From Oligoflexia bacterium (GTDB lineage Bacteria > Bdellovibrionota > UBA1018): a stretch of 34,088 bases of DNA. The first letter of the stretch is position 1. Every line of letters begins with the position of its first letter. Below the pieces are notes generated by a model, which saw only the letters and a program-made list of their open reading frames with translations, searched no databases and was not told where the DNA came from. Positions 6,510 through 15,961 of the stretch are shown one piece after another. Location of the stretch: the NCBI GenBank assembly GCA_023700925.1, contig JAMPXZ010000009.1, positions 1 through 34,088 on the forward strand. The letters run 5' to 3'. Made by a program: the position numbers and the translations under genes.

Positions 6510-7708
6510 TGCAGGACCTGTTTGAACGCCTCGACGATCAGATCGAGCTCACTTCGCTGGATGGTCAGCGGCGGCGCGAGGCGGATCGTCTGATGGTGGG
6601 TCTCCTTGGCGAGGATCCCCAGCTTCATGAGCTTTTCACAGTAAGGTCGCGCCTCTCCCGAGGACTTCTTGATCTCGACCGCGATCATCAGCCCCCTGCC
6701 GCGCACCTCGAGCACGTGCTCGGAGCGGAGTTCGCGGAGCTTGCCCATGAGGTATTCGCCCTGCTGCGTGGACTTCTCGGCGAGCTTCTCGTCGATGATG
6801 ACGTCCATCGAAGCGATGGCGACCGCAGCCCCGAGCGGGTTTCCGCCGAAGGTGCTTCCATGGTCCCCGGGCTTGAAGACGCCCAGCACCTCACGGCTGC
6901 CGACGACCGCCGAGACCGGGTAGACCCCGCCGCCCAGCGCCTTGCCGATGACCACGAGGTCCGGCTTGGCGTTCTGTTCGTGCTGATAGGCGAAGAGTTT
7001 TCCGGTGCGTCCGAGGCCCGTCTGGATCTCGTCGAGGATGAACAGCACGCGGTTCTTCGAGCACAGCTCGCGCGCTTTCTTCAGATAGCCGGCCGGCGGG
7101 ATCAGGATGCCCGCTTCGCCCTGGATCGGCTCGACGAGGAAGGCCACCGTGTTCGGGGTGATTGCGCGCTCGAGCTGCTCGGCGTTGCCGAAGTCGATCA
7201 GCTTGAAGCCCGGGGTGAACGGGCCGAAGCCGTTTCGGTATTGCGGCTCCGAGGAGAAGCTCACGACCGTGGTGGTGCGGCCATGGAAGTTGTCACGGCA
7301 GACGATGATCTCGGCCTGTTCCGCGGGGACGCCTTTGACGTCATAGCCCCACTTGCGTGCGGCCTTGACGGCGGTCTCGACCGCCTCGGCGCCGGTGTTC
7401 ATCGGCAGCGCCATCTCCATCTCGCAGAGCCGGCAAAGCTTCTCGAGCATGGGTCCCATCGTCTCGTTGTGGAAGGCGCGCGAGGTAACCGTGACTTTGG
7501 CCGCCTGGTCGATGAGAGCCTTGAGGATGCGGGGATGGCGGTGGCCCTGGTTCAGTGCCGAATAGGCGCTCAGGCAGTCGAGGTAGCGGTTGCCTTCGAT
7601 ATCCCAGGCCCAGATGCCTTCACCGCGGCTGATCACCACGGGCAGGGGCTTGTAGTTCTTGGCGCTCCACTGTTCGGTGGTGGCGATCACTTCAGTCGTG
7701 TGGCTCAT
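6506..7708 (-). CDS. rocD: Ornithine aminotransferase
   Basis: AKNYKPLPVVISRGEGIWAWDIEGNRYLDCLSAYSALNQGHRHPRI...NTGAEAVETAVKAARKWGY...ILDEIQTGLGRTGKLF...DHGSTFGGNPLG; start reset to the ATG of MSHTTEVIATTEQ. Confidence 0.93.
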   Translation of the reverse strand: MSHTTEVIATTEQWSAKNYKPLPVVISRGEGIWAWDIEGNRYLDCLSAYSALNQGHRHPRILKALIDQAAKVTVTSRAFHNETMGPMLEKLCRLCEMEMALPMNTGAEAVETAVKAARKWGYDVKGVPAEQAEIIVCRDNFHGRTTTVVSFSSEPQYRNGFGPFTPGFKLIDFGNAEQLERAITPNTVAFLVEPIQGEAGILIPPAGYLKKARELCSKNRVLFILDEIQTGLGRTGKLFAYQHEQNAKPDLVVIGKALGGGVYPVSAVVGSREVLGVFKPGDHGSTFGGNPLGAAVAIASMDVIIDEKLAEKSTQQGEYLMGKLRELRSEHVLEVRGRGLMIAVEIKKSSGEARPYCEKLMKLGILAKETHHQTIRLAPPLTIQRSELDLIVEAFKQVLQ

Positions 7709-7724
7709 GACGGGCTCTCCAATG

Positions 7725-8735
7725 TCAGTACGTCGGCAAGGGCCTCGCGGGGTTACGCGCGAGGATCTGTTTGCCGAAAAGGCTTTCAACGAGCTCGACG
7801 GCGAGCTCCGCGGTCTTGTTGTGCAGGTCGAACGCGGGATTCAGCTCCACGATGTCGAGCGACCCGAGAAGGCCGGAGTCGTAAATCATCTCCATGCACA
7901 GCTGGGCCTCACGATAGTTCGGGCCGCCGGACACGGTCGTGCCGACCCCGGGGGCGATCATCGGGTCCAGGAAGTCGACGTCGAAGCTCACGTGCAGGTG
8001 GGCATTCTCGGCGCGCGCGAAGTTCAGGGCTTTTTCCATCACGGCCCGCATGCCGATCTCGTCGACCTGCCGCATGTCGAAGACCCGGACCCCGCCTTCG
8101 CGGACCTTGATCTTTTCCACGGCGTCGACCGAGCGGATCCCGATCTGGACGATGCGGGAGGCATCCAGCACGGGGCGGGTGTGCCCGATGTTGAGAAGCT
8201 TCGGGTGCCCGTAGCCGGCGAGCACGGCGGCCGGCATTCCGTGAATGTTCCCCGACGGCGAGGAGTCCGGCGTGTTGAAGTCGGCGTGGGCATCGAGCCA
8301 GAAGACGACGAGCGGCTTGTTCCGTTCGGCGCAGTAGCGCGAAACTCCGGCTACCGAACCGATGGCAAGCGCATGGTCTCCCCCAAGCATGACGGGAAAG
8401 TCGCCAGCCTTCATGCTGTCGTAGATCGCATCGCGCACGCGCTCGCACCAGAAGACAGCCTCATCGAGGTGACGGTAGCCATCCTTGGGTGGAAGCACGG
8501 GGTTCGGCGGTCCTGAAACGTTTCCCTGATCGATCACATGGATGCCGAGCGAGGCGAGCGCATGCTGGATGCCAGCGACGCGGAGTGCCTCGGGACCCAT
8601 GGAGCCGCCGCGGTGGCCAGCGCCGATGTCCGTCGGTGCGCCGATGAGCGCTACCCGGCGGTTGCGGAAGTTTTCGGAAATCCCCTCGGGAGAGGAGGGC
8701 TTCATTACGGGGGTACCGGATGCGGGTGTCATCAT
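7725..8735 (-). CDS. rocF: Arginase
   Basis: GAPTDIGAGHRGGSMGPEALR, MLGGDHALAIGS, WLDAHADFNTP..SGNIHGMP, SFDVDFLDPMIAPGVGTTVSGG, DIVELNPAFD. Confidence 0.95.
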   Translation of the reverse strand: MMTPASGTPVMKPSSPEGISENFRNRRVALIGAPTDIGAGHRGGSMGPEALRVAGIQHALASLGIHVIDQGNVSGPPNPVLPPKDGYRHLDEAVFWCERVRDAIYDSMKAGDFPVMLGGDHALAIGSVAGVSRYCAERNKPLVVFWLDAHADFNTPDSSPSGNIHGMPAAVLAGYGHPKLLNIGHTRPVLDASRIVQIGIRSVDAVEKIKVREGGVRVFDMRQVDEIGMRAVMEKALNFARAENAHLHVSFDVDFLDPMIAPGVGTTVSGGPNYREAQLCMEMIYDSGLLGSLDIVELNPAFDLHNKTAELAVELVESLFGKQILARNPARPLPTY

Positions 8736-8858
8736 AAGATTGAGGTCCTTACGTTAATTTGCGGGCCGTCAGACTGGCAACTGGAAAAGGGCCCAAAAGA
8801 GCGTTAACGCAGTGTATAAGGTGCCTGAAAATGATGACTTGCAGCGCAAAATCGCAAT

Positions 8859-9731
8859 TTAAGCGGCGCGGCGTGATCCTACGACCGGGTGGAACGGCAG
8901 AGTCAGGACCGGGCAGGTAGCGTCTTTGAGTACCTTGCGCAGGACCCGTGCTGTATTGAAGTCGCCCCGCCAGGGGATGGCGATGAGGTCGGCGTGTGCC
9001 TTGGTGGACCAGTCGAGGATCTCGTTGGCCGGGTCGCCCAAGGCGAGCACGAGTTGAACGTCGACGGACGCGGGGATCTGCCCCAGCTCGCGCAGCCGCT
9101 CGATGAACTCCTGTTTCCATGCCGGGAACTCGTGCTGAGGCTGGTCCATATATCGGGGGAAGGGTAATGCCTCGTGTTCCGGGAGGAAGCGCTCAGTCGA
9201 GTAGTTTGGCACATGCACTACGAAGAGCGTGCCGCCATTCTGCCTGGCCATCGCGACGGCCGGTTCAATGGCGTAAGCGGTTTCCGCGGTGCTGTCCTGG
9301 GGCACGATGATCTTGCCCGGGCGCCACGCGCCGGGGTCCGCACTCGGAGGCACGAGCAGGATCGGACAGCGCGCTCCCCGCAGGACCTGTTCGGCGAACG
9401 GGCTGAGTCCGCTCTTAGGCCGCGCGCCTTCACTTGAGAACATCGGAACGACGATGACCGACTGAGGGGTTTCTTCCGCCTTGGCAGGCAAGGCGACGCT
9501 CGAGGGGCCTGTGAGCTGCTCCAGGATCGCGCCTTCCATCTCCTCACGGGCAAGCTGCAGCCGCTCGCGGAGGGCTCCCGGGGTTTCGAGCGGTTGAACT
9601 GCTTCTTCCTCGGCGGAATGCACGAGATGCAACGACGCGCCCGAAAGACGGGCCATCGTTCGGGCCCAGGGGACCGCTCTCCGGGAGTCGGCCGAAGCAT
9701 CGATGGGGACGAGGATCTTCTTCATGGTCAT
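8859..9731 (-). CDS. Universal stress protein (tandem UspA-like)
   Basis: MTMKKILVPIDASADSRRAVPWARTMARLSGASLHLVHSAEE...; ATGA overlap with upstream HAD-GH65 stop. Confidence 0.85.
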   Translation of the reverse strand: MTMKKILVPIDASADSRRAVPWARTMARLSGASLHLVHSAEEEAVQPLETPGALRERLQLAREEMEGAILEQLTGPSSVALPAKAEETPQSVIVVPMFSSEGARPKSGLSPFAEQVLRGARCPILLVPPSADPGAWRPGKIIVPQDSTAETAYAIEPAVAMARQNGGTLFVVHVPNYSTERFLPEHEALPFPRYMDQPQHEFPAWKQEFIERLRELGQIPASVDVQLVLALGDPANEILDWSTKAHADLIAIPWRGDFNTARVLRKVLKDATCPVLTLPFHPVVGSRRAA

Positions 9732-12700
9732 GACGCAATCTCCGAGCGCACCGATTCCTCGCGCCAGGTGGTTTCCTGCGGGGGGAGCGCCCACTTGCGC
9801 GTCTCGCCCGGCGGAACGGTTACGACGGGTGAGGTGCCGATCCGAACCGGCACCTCTTTCCATCCCGACGAGATGATCTCGACCTCGTTCGCCGACAGAT
9901 GCACGGCCAACGGCTGTCCTCGCCACAGCACGTGGAAGCGGAGGTTCGTCCAGGTCCGCGGCAGTCGTGGCGAGAAGGCGACCTCGTCCGCCCGGAGGCT
10001 CATGCCGGCGAACCCAAAGACCACTGCCTGCCAGAGTCCGCCCTGGGCCGCGGCGTGGATGCCCCCGGAGGCGTTCCCCATATTGTTGAACAGGTCGATC
10101 TCCGAGGCCATCTTGAAGTAGCGCAGCGCCGTGTCCATCCGGCCGAGTCGCGCGGCGACCAGCGCGTAGATCGCCGGGCTGAGCGAACTTCCATGGAGGG
10201 TGCGGGCTTCATAATAGTCGAAGCTCTGCTGGCGCTGGTTCTCCGGTATCTGGTCCCAAAGCAGGTGCAGCAGCATCACGATGTCAGCCTGCTTGATGAG
10301 CTGCGTTTTCCCGAGCCGTTCCAGATTCAGGAAGATCCGGAAGTCCGCCCCGCCCGGCTGGTTCTGCGCGGTGGCGGTGAGATTCTCGAGCCCGAAGTAG
10401 CCGTCGAACTGCTCCCAGACGCCGTCGACCTCGCGCGCGCGCGCCAGCTTCTCGGCGATCTCCACCCAGCGTTCCGGCTCACCTGGACGGAGCGCGAGGC
10501 GTTCGGCGGTCGAGCGGACGAGGGAGAGCGCCTCGAGCGCCCGTCGCAGATTCCAGCGCGCCATCTCGTTGGTGAATGCGTTGTCTGAAACGTCTTCATG
10601 GTACTCATCCGGGCCGATGATGGCCCCGAGGTGGTACGCGCCGTCCGGGCCGAGCTTCGCGCGGCTTGCCCAGAATCTGGCTGTTTCGACGAGGATCTCG
10701 ATACCGGGGCCCGCCAGGAAGTCCTCATCGCCCGTGGCAAGGAAGTACTGCCACACCGCATAGGCGACGTCCGCGGTGATGTGATGCTCCTGTTCGCCGG
10801 TCAGGACCCGGATCTTTTCGCCGGTTGGTGAGAGGATGACCGAAGGCGTGGTCTCAAGGCCGGTGTCCGTGGATTCCCACGCATAGAGTGCGCCCTCGAA
10901 GCCGCGATCCCGTGCGTTCTGACGGGCGCCGGGCAAGGTATGGTAGCGGTACAGCAGCAGGCTGCGCGCGAGCTCGGGCGCCGTGCAGGTGAAGAACGGC
11001 AGCATGAAGATCTCGGTGTCCCAGAAGACGTGGCCCAGATAGGAGTTGCCCGTCAGCGCACGGGCGCCGATGGAGACTTTTTCGTCTTCGGGATTGGCGG
11101 CGCTCAGCAGATGGTAGCAGGCGAAACGCACCGCTCTTTGCGCCTGGGCGTCGCCGTCGATTTCGATGTTGCTCATCTGCCAGTGACGTTTCCATTCATC
11201 CAGGTGGGCGCGCACGTTGGCTTGCGTGCCCTGGCGAAGCGAACGTTTGAGGTGGTCGGCGGCCGCGTGCGCGGGTTTCGCCGTTTCCCGGGTCGTGTAT
11301 ACCGCCACCAGGCGGTCGATGCGGTAGGTCCTATCCAGCTCCACGTCGAATTCCCAGTACTCGGCGACGCGGTCATGAACCCGGCTGATCCAGGGAAAAA
11401 ACACTGTTCCATCGTCACGCACCAGCCGGCACGTCGACGCGAAGGCGATTTTTCCCCCGTTCTTGTAGGAGTAAGTCACGACGATCGGGTCGCCAGGAGC
11501 GCGCTCGGGATCGTGGGCGACCTGAGTTCGGGTGGGATAGGGATTCAGGAAGCTCGTGTGCTGGCTCTGATAGAGGTCCACTTCCGCTTCCACCCGCAGC
11601 TTGCCTGAATAGTTCACAGGCTTGAGCTCCACGGACTGCATCAGTAGGTGACGATCCTTGATCGAGGCCAGACGAAAACCACGGAGCGAGGTGATTCGGT
11701 TCTGCGGGTCCTGGTGCTTGAACTCCCGCCAGAACAAACCGCGGCGTAAATCGAGCGTTCGGACGTTGTCGAGAAACGAGCCGTCCGTGATGCCTGAGTC
11801 CTCCTCGCCGAGAAGCTCCACGCGCAAACGCACCCAATCGGGTGCCGCCACGAGCGCGGGCACGGCGTTTTCCGCGGCGGGCATGTCAAAGACGCCGGCA
11901 ATCATGGTACCCGGACCGAGCGCGGAGGGGCGTTCAAAGAGGGTGCCGCGGGTTCCCACGTAGCCGTTGGCGATGGCGAGGAGCGATTCGGTTTCAAGCT
12001 CGCGGGCGGGACTGTGACTGACGGCGCTCACTACCCAGGATGGATCCGTATGCGGGCCGGCGGGCAAGGCCGGCGCGAGCCCTTGCTCGAGCCGGGTGGC
12101 TATGATGTTGAGCAGTTCCAGGAAGCGATCCGGTCCGCCTCCGAAGTGTTCGACGCCGGGGGGGATGCCTCCGGGTTCCGTTCCGACGGAGATGAAGACC
12201 GCTTCGCGGAACTCGGGTGTCTGCATGAGCGAGTCGCTGCCCGGAAATCCCGCTATCGGACCGAACTCGTCTCCGGCCACCAGGATCTCGCTCGGGTCGA
12301 TGCCGTGCTCCCACGCGAGGCGCTGCAGGATCCAGTTCATCGCATCTGATTTGTCCGTCAGGCCGACCTCGATATGCTTGACGTCCGTTGTGATGCGAGG
12401 ATCACTGAGCCCTTTCTCGATCGAGATCCTGCGGGTGAGCTCGAAGGCCCCGCGAAGCCCGTCGCGCAGACCCGCGGCGGCGAGGCGCGCTTCCACGGCC
12501 TTGAGCAGGTTGCCGATCTCCGATTTCGGCGGGTCCGCCCATTCAGGAGTGGGAATGAGGTCGAGTTTCCGGCGATTGAGCCGGTCGGAGACGATGCCGA
12601 TCTCGAGGCCCGCCTTTCCCAGGGTGCGCTGCACCTCGAGCGAGATCGCGGTCAGCGAGTCGTTCTCGGCGGAGGTGGCTTTACGCGACCAAAGAAGTAG

Positions 12701-12985
12701 CGGCGCCCCGGCGCGGGAGTAGCCGTAAACCTCGGAGCCGCGATTGGTGGCGAGGTAAAGTCTATGCCGGAGCTGCGCGGGGACCGCGTTCGCGAACTGA
12801 CGATCCAGATGGCCGCGGTGAGTGCCGGTCACGACGACGACCAGAACACCGAGAGTCAAGAGGCGCTCGATCGCTGCGCGAGCGGCTGCGGCATCGGCGA
12901 GGCGATTGGCGACAGCCGTGCCGTCCCAGTCAAAGGCGATCATCGAGAAACGTCGGGACAACAGCGGATCGGTCTGGGCCATCAT
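9728..12985 (-). CDS. HAD-superfamily hydrolase fused to GH65 disaccharide phosphorylase/hydrolase-like protein
   Basis: N-terminal MIAFDWDGTAVANR...VVVTGTHRG...GDEFGP; C-terminal GYVGTRGTLFE, SYLGHVFWDTEIFMLPFF, IIGPDEYHEDVSDNAFTNEMARWNL. Start reset from 13675 to ATG at 12985. Confidence 0.87.
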   Translation of the reverse strand: MMAQTDPLLSRRFSMIAFDWDGTAVANRLADAAAARAAIERLLTLGVLVVVVTGTHRGHLDRQFANAVPAQLRHRLYLATNRGSEVYGYSRAGAPLLLWSRKATSAENDSLTAISLEVQRTLGKAGLEIGIVSDRLNRRKLDLIPTPEWADPPKSEIGNLLKAVEARLAAAGLRDGLRGAFELTRRISIEKGLSDPRITTDVKHIEVGLTDKSDAMNWILQRLAWEHGIDPSEILVAGDEFGPIAGFPGSDSLMQTPEFREAVFISVGTEPGGIPPGVEHFGGGPDRFLELLNIIATRLEQGLAPALPAGPHTDPSWVVSAVSHSPARELETESLLAIANGYVGTRGTLFERPSALGPGTMIAGVFDMPAAENAVPALVAAPDWVRLRVELLGEEDSGITDGSFLDNVRTLDLRRGLFWREFKHQDPQNRITSLRGFRLASIKDRHLLMQSVELKPVNYSGKLRVEAEVDLYQSQHTSFLNPYPTRTQVAHDPERAPGDPIVVTYSYKNGGKIAFASTCRLVRDDGTVFFPWISRVHDRVAEYWEFDVELDRTYRIDRLVAVYTTRETAKPAHAAADHLKRSLRQGTQANVRAHLDEWKRHWQMSNIEIDGDAQAQRAVRFACYHLLSAANPEDEKVSIGARALTGNSYLGHVFWDTEIFMLPFFTCTAPELARSLLLYRYHTLPGARQNARDRGFEGALYAWESTDTGLETTPSVILSPTGEKIRVLTGEQEHHITADVAYAVWQYFLATGDEDFLAGPGIEILVETARFWASRAKLGPDGAYHLGAIIGPDEYHEDVSDNAFTNEMARWNLRRALEALSLVRSTAERLALRPGEPERWVEIAEKLARAREVDGVWEQFDGYFGLENLTATAQNQPGGADFRIFLNLERLGKTQLIKQADIVMLLHLLWDQIPENQRQQSFDYYEARTLHGSSLSPAIYALVAARLGRMDTALRYFKMASEIDLFNNMGNASGGIHAAAQGGLWQAVVFGFAGMSLRADEVAFSPRLPRTWTNLRFHVLWRGQPLAVHLSANEVEIISSGWKEVPVRIGTSPVVTVPPGETRKWALPPQETTWREESVRSEIAS

Positions 12986-13105
12986 AAGGATGGGTTTGAC
13001 TGTGCAATCAGAACGCCACGGTTCCGAAGCCGCCCGTCCGTAGCAGTTCGATTCTTGCACCCCCGAACCTCTGAACCGAAAATCTACGCGTAAGGAGAGA
13101 TACCC

Positions 13106-13645
13106 ATGCCAAATCGAAGTGGTTTGCCCGAAATGTGGAGCGGGACCTGGACCCCGATGCGTGAGCTGACGAGGATGCAGCGTCGGCTCGACCAGCTCCT
13201 GGATGACACCGGATTCGCGCCCCAGGGTAGCGAGGAAGCGGGAATGATGCGCGAGTTCGCCCCGCCCTGCGACGTGCGTGAGGTTGAGGATCACATCGTG
13301 GTGAGTTTCGATATGCCGGGAGTACGGCGCGAGGACCTGCGGGTCGAGGTGCTGGACAACCAGCTCGTCGTCACGGGCGAAAAGCATAGCGAAAGGCACG
13401 AGAAAGAAGGCCGCAGCTTCACCCGCGAGCGTCACTACGGGACGTTCCGCCGCGCGCTGACATTGCCTGCGGGCATTAGCCCCGAGCGGGTCGAGGCGCG
13501 CTACGAGAACGGCGTTCTTCAGATCGCCTTCCCGAAGATGGAGGAAACGCGTTCCAAGAGCATTCCCATCCAGGAGCGGAAGGGTGGGATTCTGGAGCGG
13601 CTCGCCTCCACGATGAGGGACCGGAAGTCCGATAAGGTCGCCTGA
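13106..13645 (+). CDS. Hsp20/alpha-crystallin small heat shock protein
   Basis: PPCDVREVEDHIVVSFDMPGVRREDLRVEVLDNQLVVTGEK...RHYGTFRRALTLPAGISPERVEARYENGVLQIAFPK. Confidence 0.95.
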   Translation: MPNRSGLPEMWSGTWTPMRELTRMQRRLDQLLDDTGFAPQGSEEAGMMREFAPPCDVREVEDHIVVSFDMPGVRREDLRVEVLDNQLVVTGEKHSERHEKEGRSFTRERHYGTFRRALTLPAGISPERVEARYENGVLQIAFPKMEETRSKSIPIQERKGGILERLASTMRDRKSDKVA

Positions 13646-13659
13646 CGGTTCAGCGCTGT

Positions 13660-13694
13660 GCCGGCCCGGCCTCATTGCCGGGTCGGCTCTTTGT
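13660..13694 (+). terminator. Rho-independent terminator after hsp20
   Basis: GCCGGCCCGGC-CTCATT-GCCGGGTCGGC then TCTTTGT. Confidence 0.7.
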
Positions 13695-13756
13695 AAGCAC
13701 CCCAGAGGGGCCCCGGAAGAGTAATGCTCGCTCTCCGCGCGGCCCGGGCTACGTCC

Positions 13757-14767
13757 TCACGCGGCCCGCAGCGTCGGCTTCCGACCTGTCTGGCGCGCGG
13801 GCTTGGCGAAAGCCAGGCGTGAACGGATCGTCCAGACCGGGCAGGGCGCGCGGCGAATCACCTGGCGCGAGACGCTGCCGAGGAGCGCGGAGCTGAGGCG
13901 GCCGCTTTCGGCTTCGAGCGCGATGAGGCCGATTCGCCGTTTCCGAACTTCGCGAAGTACCGCCTCGGCGACTGGCTCGACCTTTTCGCTCAAGACGAGT
14001 TGGACCGTGACGCCCTCGGCTCTCGCCATCGCCGCCATCCGGTCGAGCTGCTGCCGGGCCGACTCGCGAAGATCGTCGAGCGGAAACCCTTTTGACGGGA
14101 ATCTCCCGAGCGGGCCATGAGGATAGGAGGCCAGCTCCGACAACGTCACGAGCGTGCTGATCGTGGGCAGGACGTGAAGCAGGGTCAGCTCCGAACGGAG
14201 CTCCTTGGCCAGGTCGATGACCTCACGCAGGGCCCTTCGCGAATAAGGGCCGAAATCCGTCGCGAAGAGTATCCGGTTGAACGCCGTGCGTCTGGTGCCC
14301 GCGGGACTCACGCTGATCACCGGTACCGCGGAGCGGAGCAGCAGTGCCTCGGTGAAGCTTCCGAGGAAGAAGCGCCCGAGTCCTTTTCGCGCATGTGTCT
14401 CACAGAAGATCGCGAGCGCTCCCGAGCGTGACGCGTAGTCGGCGAGCTCCTGGGCGCGGAGGACCGTGGACTGGGTGTCCACGAAGAGCCCCATCGGCTT
14501 GGCCATGGGCGGGGCATCGAGCTTGCGGAGAAGGCGATCGACGCGGCTCTCGATCGCGGTGCGCGAGGCCGGGATGCTCTCGAGCCACGGGCTCCCGGAG
14601 GGACCCAGCTCCATGATCCTGCCGTAAACGTAGGCGGGCTGGACCTCGGCATGAAGCGATTCGGCGACCGCGTGCACTTTGCGCAGGCTGGCCTGCTGCA
14701 GTCGTGTTTCGCTGGAGAGCGGGTCCAGCGCCCAGATGACCATGCGACGTCTTTCAGATGTTCTCAT
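13757..14767 (-). CDS. Universal stress protein (tandem UspA-like)
   Basis: Two repeats: RRMVIWALDPLSSETRLQQASL... and FNRILFATDFGPYSRRALREVIDLAKELRSELTLLHVLP...; start reset to MRTSERRRM. Confidence 0.85.
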   Translation of the reverse strand: MRTSERRRMVIWALDPLSSETRLQQASLRKVHAVAESLHAEVQPAYVYGRIMELGPSGSPWLESIPASRTAIESRVDRLLRKLDAPPMAKPMGLFVDTQSTVLRAQELADYASRSGALAIFCETHARKGLGRFFLGSFTEALLLRSAVPVISVSPAGTRRTAFNRILFATDFGPYSRRALREVIDLAKELRSELTLLHVLPTISTLVTLSELASYPHGPLGRFPSKGFPLDDLRESARQQLDRMAAMARAEGVTVQLVLSEKVEPVAEAVLREVRKRRIGLIALEAESGRLSSALLGSVSRQVIRRAPCPVWTIRSRLAFAKPARQTGRKPTLRAA

Positions 14768-14869
14768 CGGATTTCCGGATTGCACGCCCGGTGCCAGGGC
14801 ATTGCCGGAGACGCCCGGCACGATCTCTGCTTTCTCCTTTGCCGCCGAACCCTATTCAGGAGAGAGCTG

Positions 14870-15178
14870 ATGCCTAAAGTGACCCTTGAGATGCCGCCAG
14901 TCGCCAAGTGCTCGGTGGATTCCTGCGCCTATAACGTATCCCAGAAATGCCATGCCAAGGCGATCACCGTGGGCGACGGCCAGTCTCCCGGCTGTGACAC
15001 CTTCTTCACCGCGAACGCCCATAGTCGTGAAAAGCAGCGGATCGCGGGCGTCGGCGCCTGCAAGGTGTCGGGATGCCGCTTCAACGATGACTTCGAGTGC
15101 AATGCCGGAGCGATCGAGGTCGGCCGAACCGGGTCCGATGTGCGCTGCCTGAGTTTTTCGCCCAGGCAGACGCCTTAG
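14870..15178 (+). CDS. DUF1540 protein with two Cys-rich repeats
   Basis: KCSVDSCAYNVSQKCHAKAITVGDG...CDTFF and ACKVSGCRFNDDFECNAGAIEVG...DVRCLSF. Confidence 0.85.
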   Translation: MPKVTLEMPPVAKCSVDSCAYNVSQKCHAKAITVGDGQSPGCDTFFTANAHSREKQRIAGVGACKVSGCRFNDDFECNAGAIEVGRTGSDVRCLSFSPRQTP

Positions 15179-15951
15179 TGTGAAAGCTCCTCGAGCCCGA
15201 GCACGCGGAAGCCGGCGCCGCGGATTTCCCATTTCACGTCGAAGTCCAGGAGCTTGAAGCCGTAGCGCGTCCCTTGGGCTTCGGGTGAGCCTGGAGGAAA
15301 CCGTCGCTTCTGGAAGGCGGGCCGCGGGTCTAGCTCAAGCATCTCGACGATCAGCGAGCGAAGCCGTCCATAACCGTCGGAAGCCGCGCCTGTACGGGCC
15401 GCCCGCTCGAGCAGCGCCGATTCGGCACGCGCACTGAAGTCGACGGGAACCCGTACGATGGGTGCTTCGGCCCAGCCGGCGCGCGCATCCGGCACCGAGT
15501 CGGCGTAGGGAAGATAGGGCTTGATGTCGAGCACGGGCGTGCTGTCGAGGATGTCCACTCCCGTGATGTCGATCTCCGGCCCGCCCGCGGCGTCGGGGCG
15601 GCACGCTTCGAGGGTGACTACGCTGAGGCCGATCGGGTTCGGCCGGTGAGGGGAGCGCGAAGCAAGGACGCCCACCTTCTGCGCGCCTCCGAGGCGCGGC
15701 GGCCGGATGCTGGGCTTCCACTTGCGGCTCCCGTGGTCGTGAAACACGAAGACCACCCAGAGGTGACTGAAGCCCTCCAGGCCGCGGATGGCGGTCCGGA
15801 GATCCGGGTCATCGGCGAGCTTGATCGTGGCGCGCGCCCCGGTCACCAGTCCGGGTTGGCGCGGGATCCCGAATTTCTCCTTGAAGCAACTCTGGATCGT
15901 TCCGATCGCCTCGAACTGAAAGCGATGGCTCGCGCGTTTGGGTTTGGTCAT
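15175..15951 (-). CDS. trmO: tRNA (adenine(37)-N6)-methyltransferase TrmO (TsaA family)
   Basis: FEAIGTIQSCFKEKFGIPRQPGL, LEGFSHLWVVFVFH, VGVLASRSPHRPNPIGLSVV, DILDSTPVLDIKPYLPYADS. Confidence 0.95.
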   Translation of the reverse strand: MTKPKRASHRFQFEAIGTIQSCFKEKFGIPRQPGLVTGARATIKLADDPDLRTAIRGLEGFSHLWVVFVFHDHGSRKWKPSIRPPRLGGAQKVGVLASRSPHRPNPIGLSVVTLEACRPDAAGGPEIDITGVDILDSTPVLDIKPYLPYADSVPDARAGWAEAPIVRVPVDFSARAESALLERAARTGAASDGYGRLRSLIVEMLELDPRPAFQKRRFPPGSPEAQGTRYGFKLLDFDVKWEIRGAGFRVLGLEELSH

Positions 15952-15961
15952 GTCGGGCCCT

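Noticed and set aside
6509-8110. Long plus-strand ORFs antisense to rocD/rocF (533 aa, 285 aa)
   Set aside because: High-GC shadow ORFs; the minus-strand frames match arginase and ornithine aminotransferase throughout.
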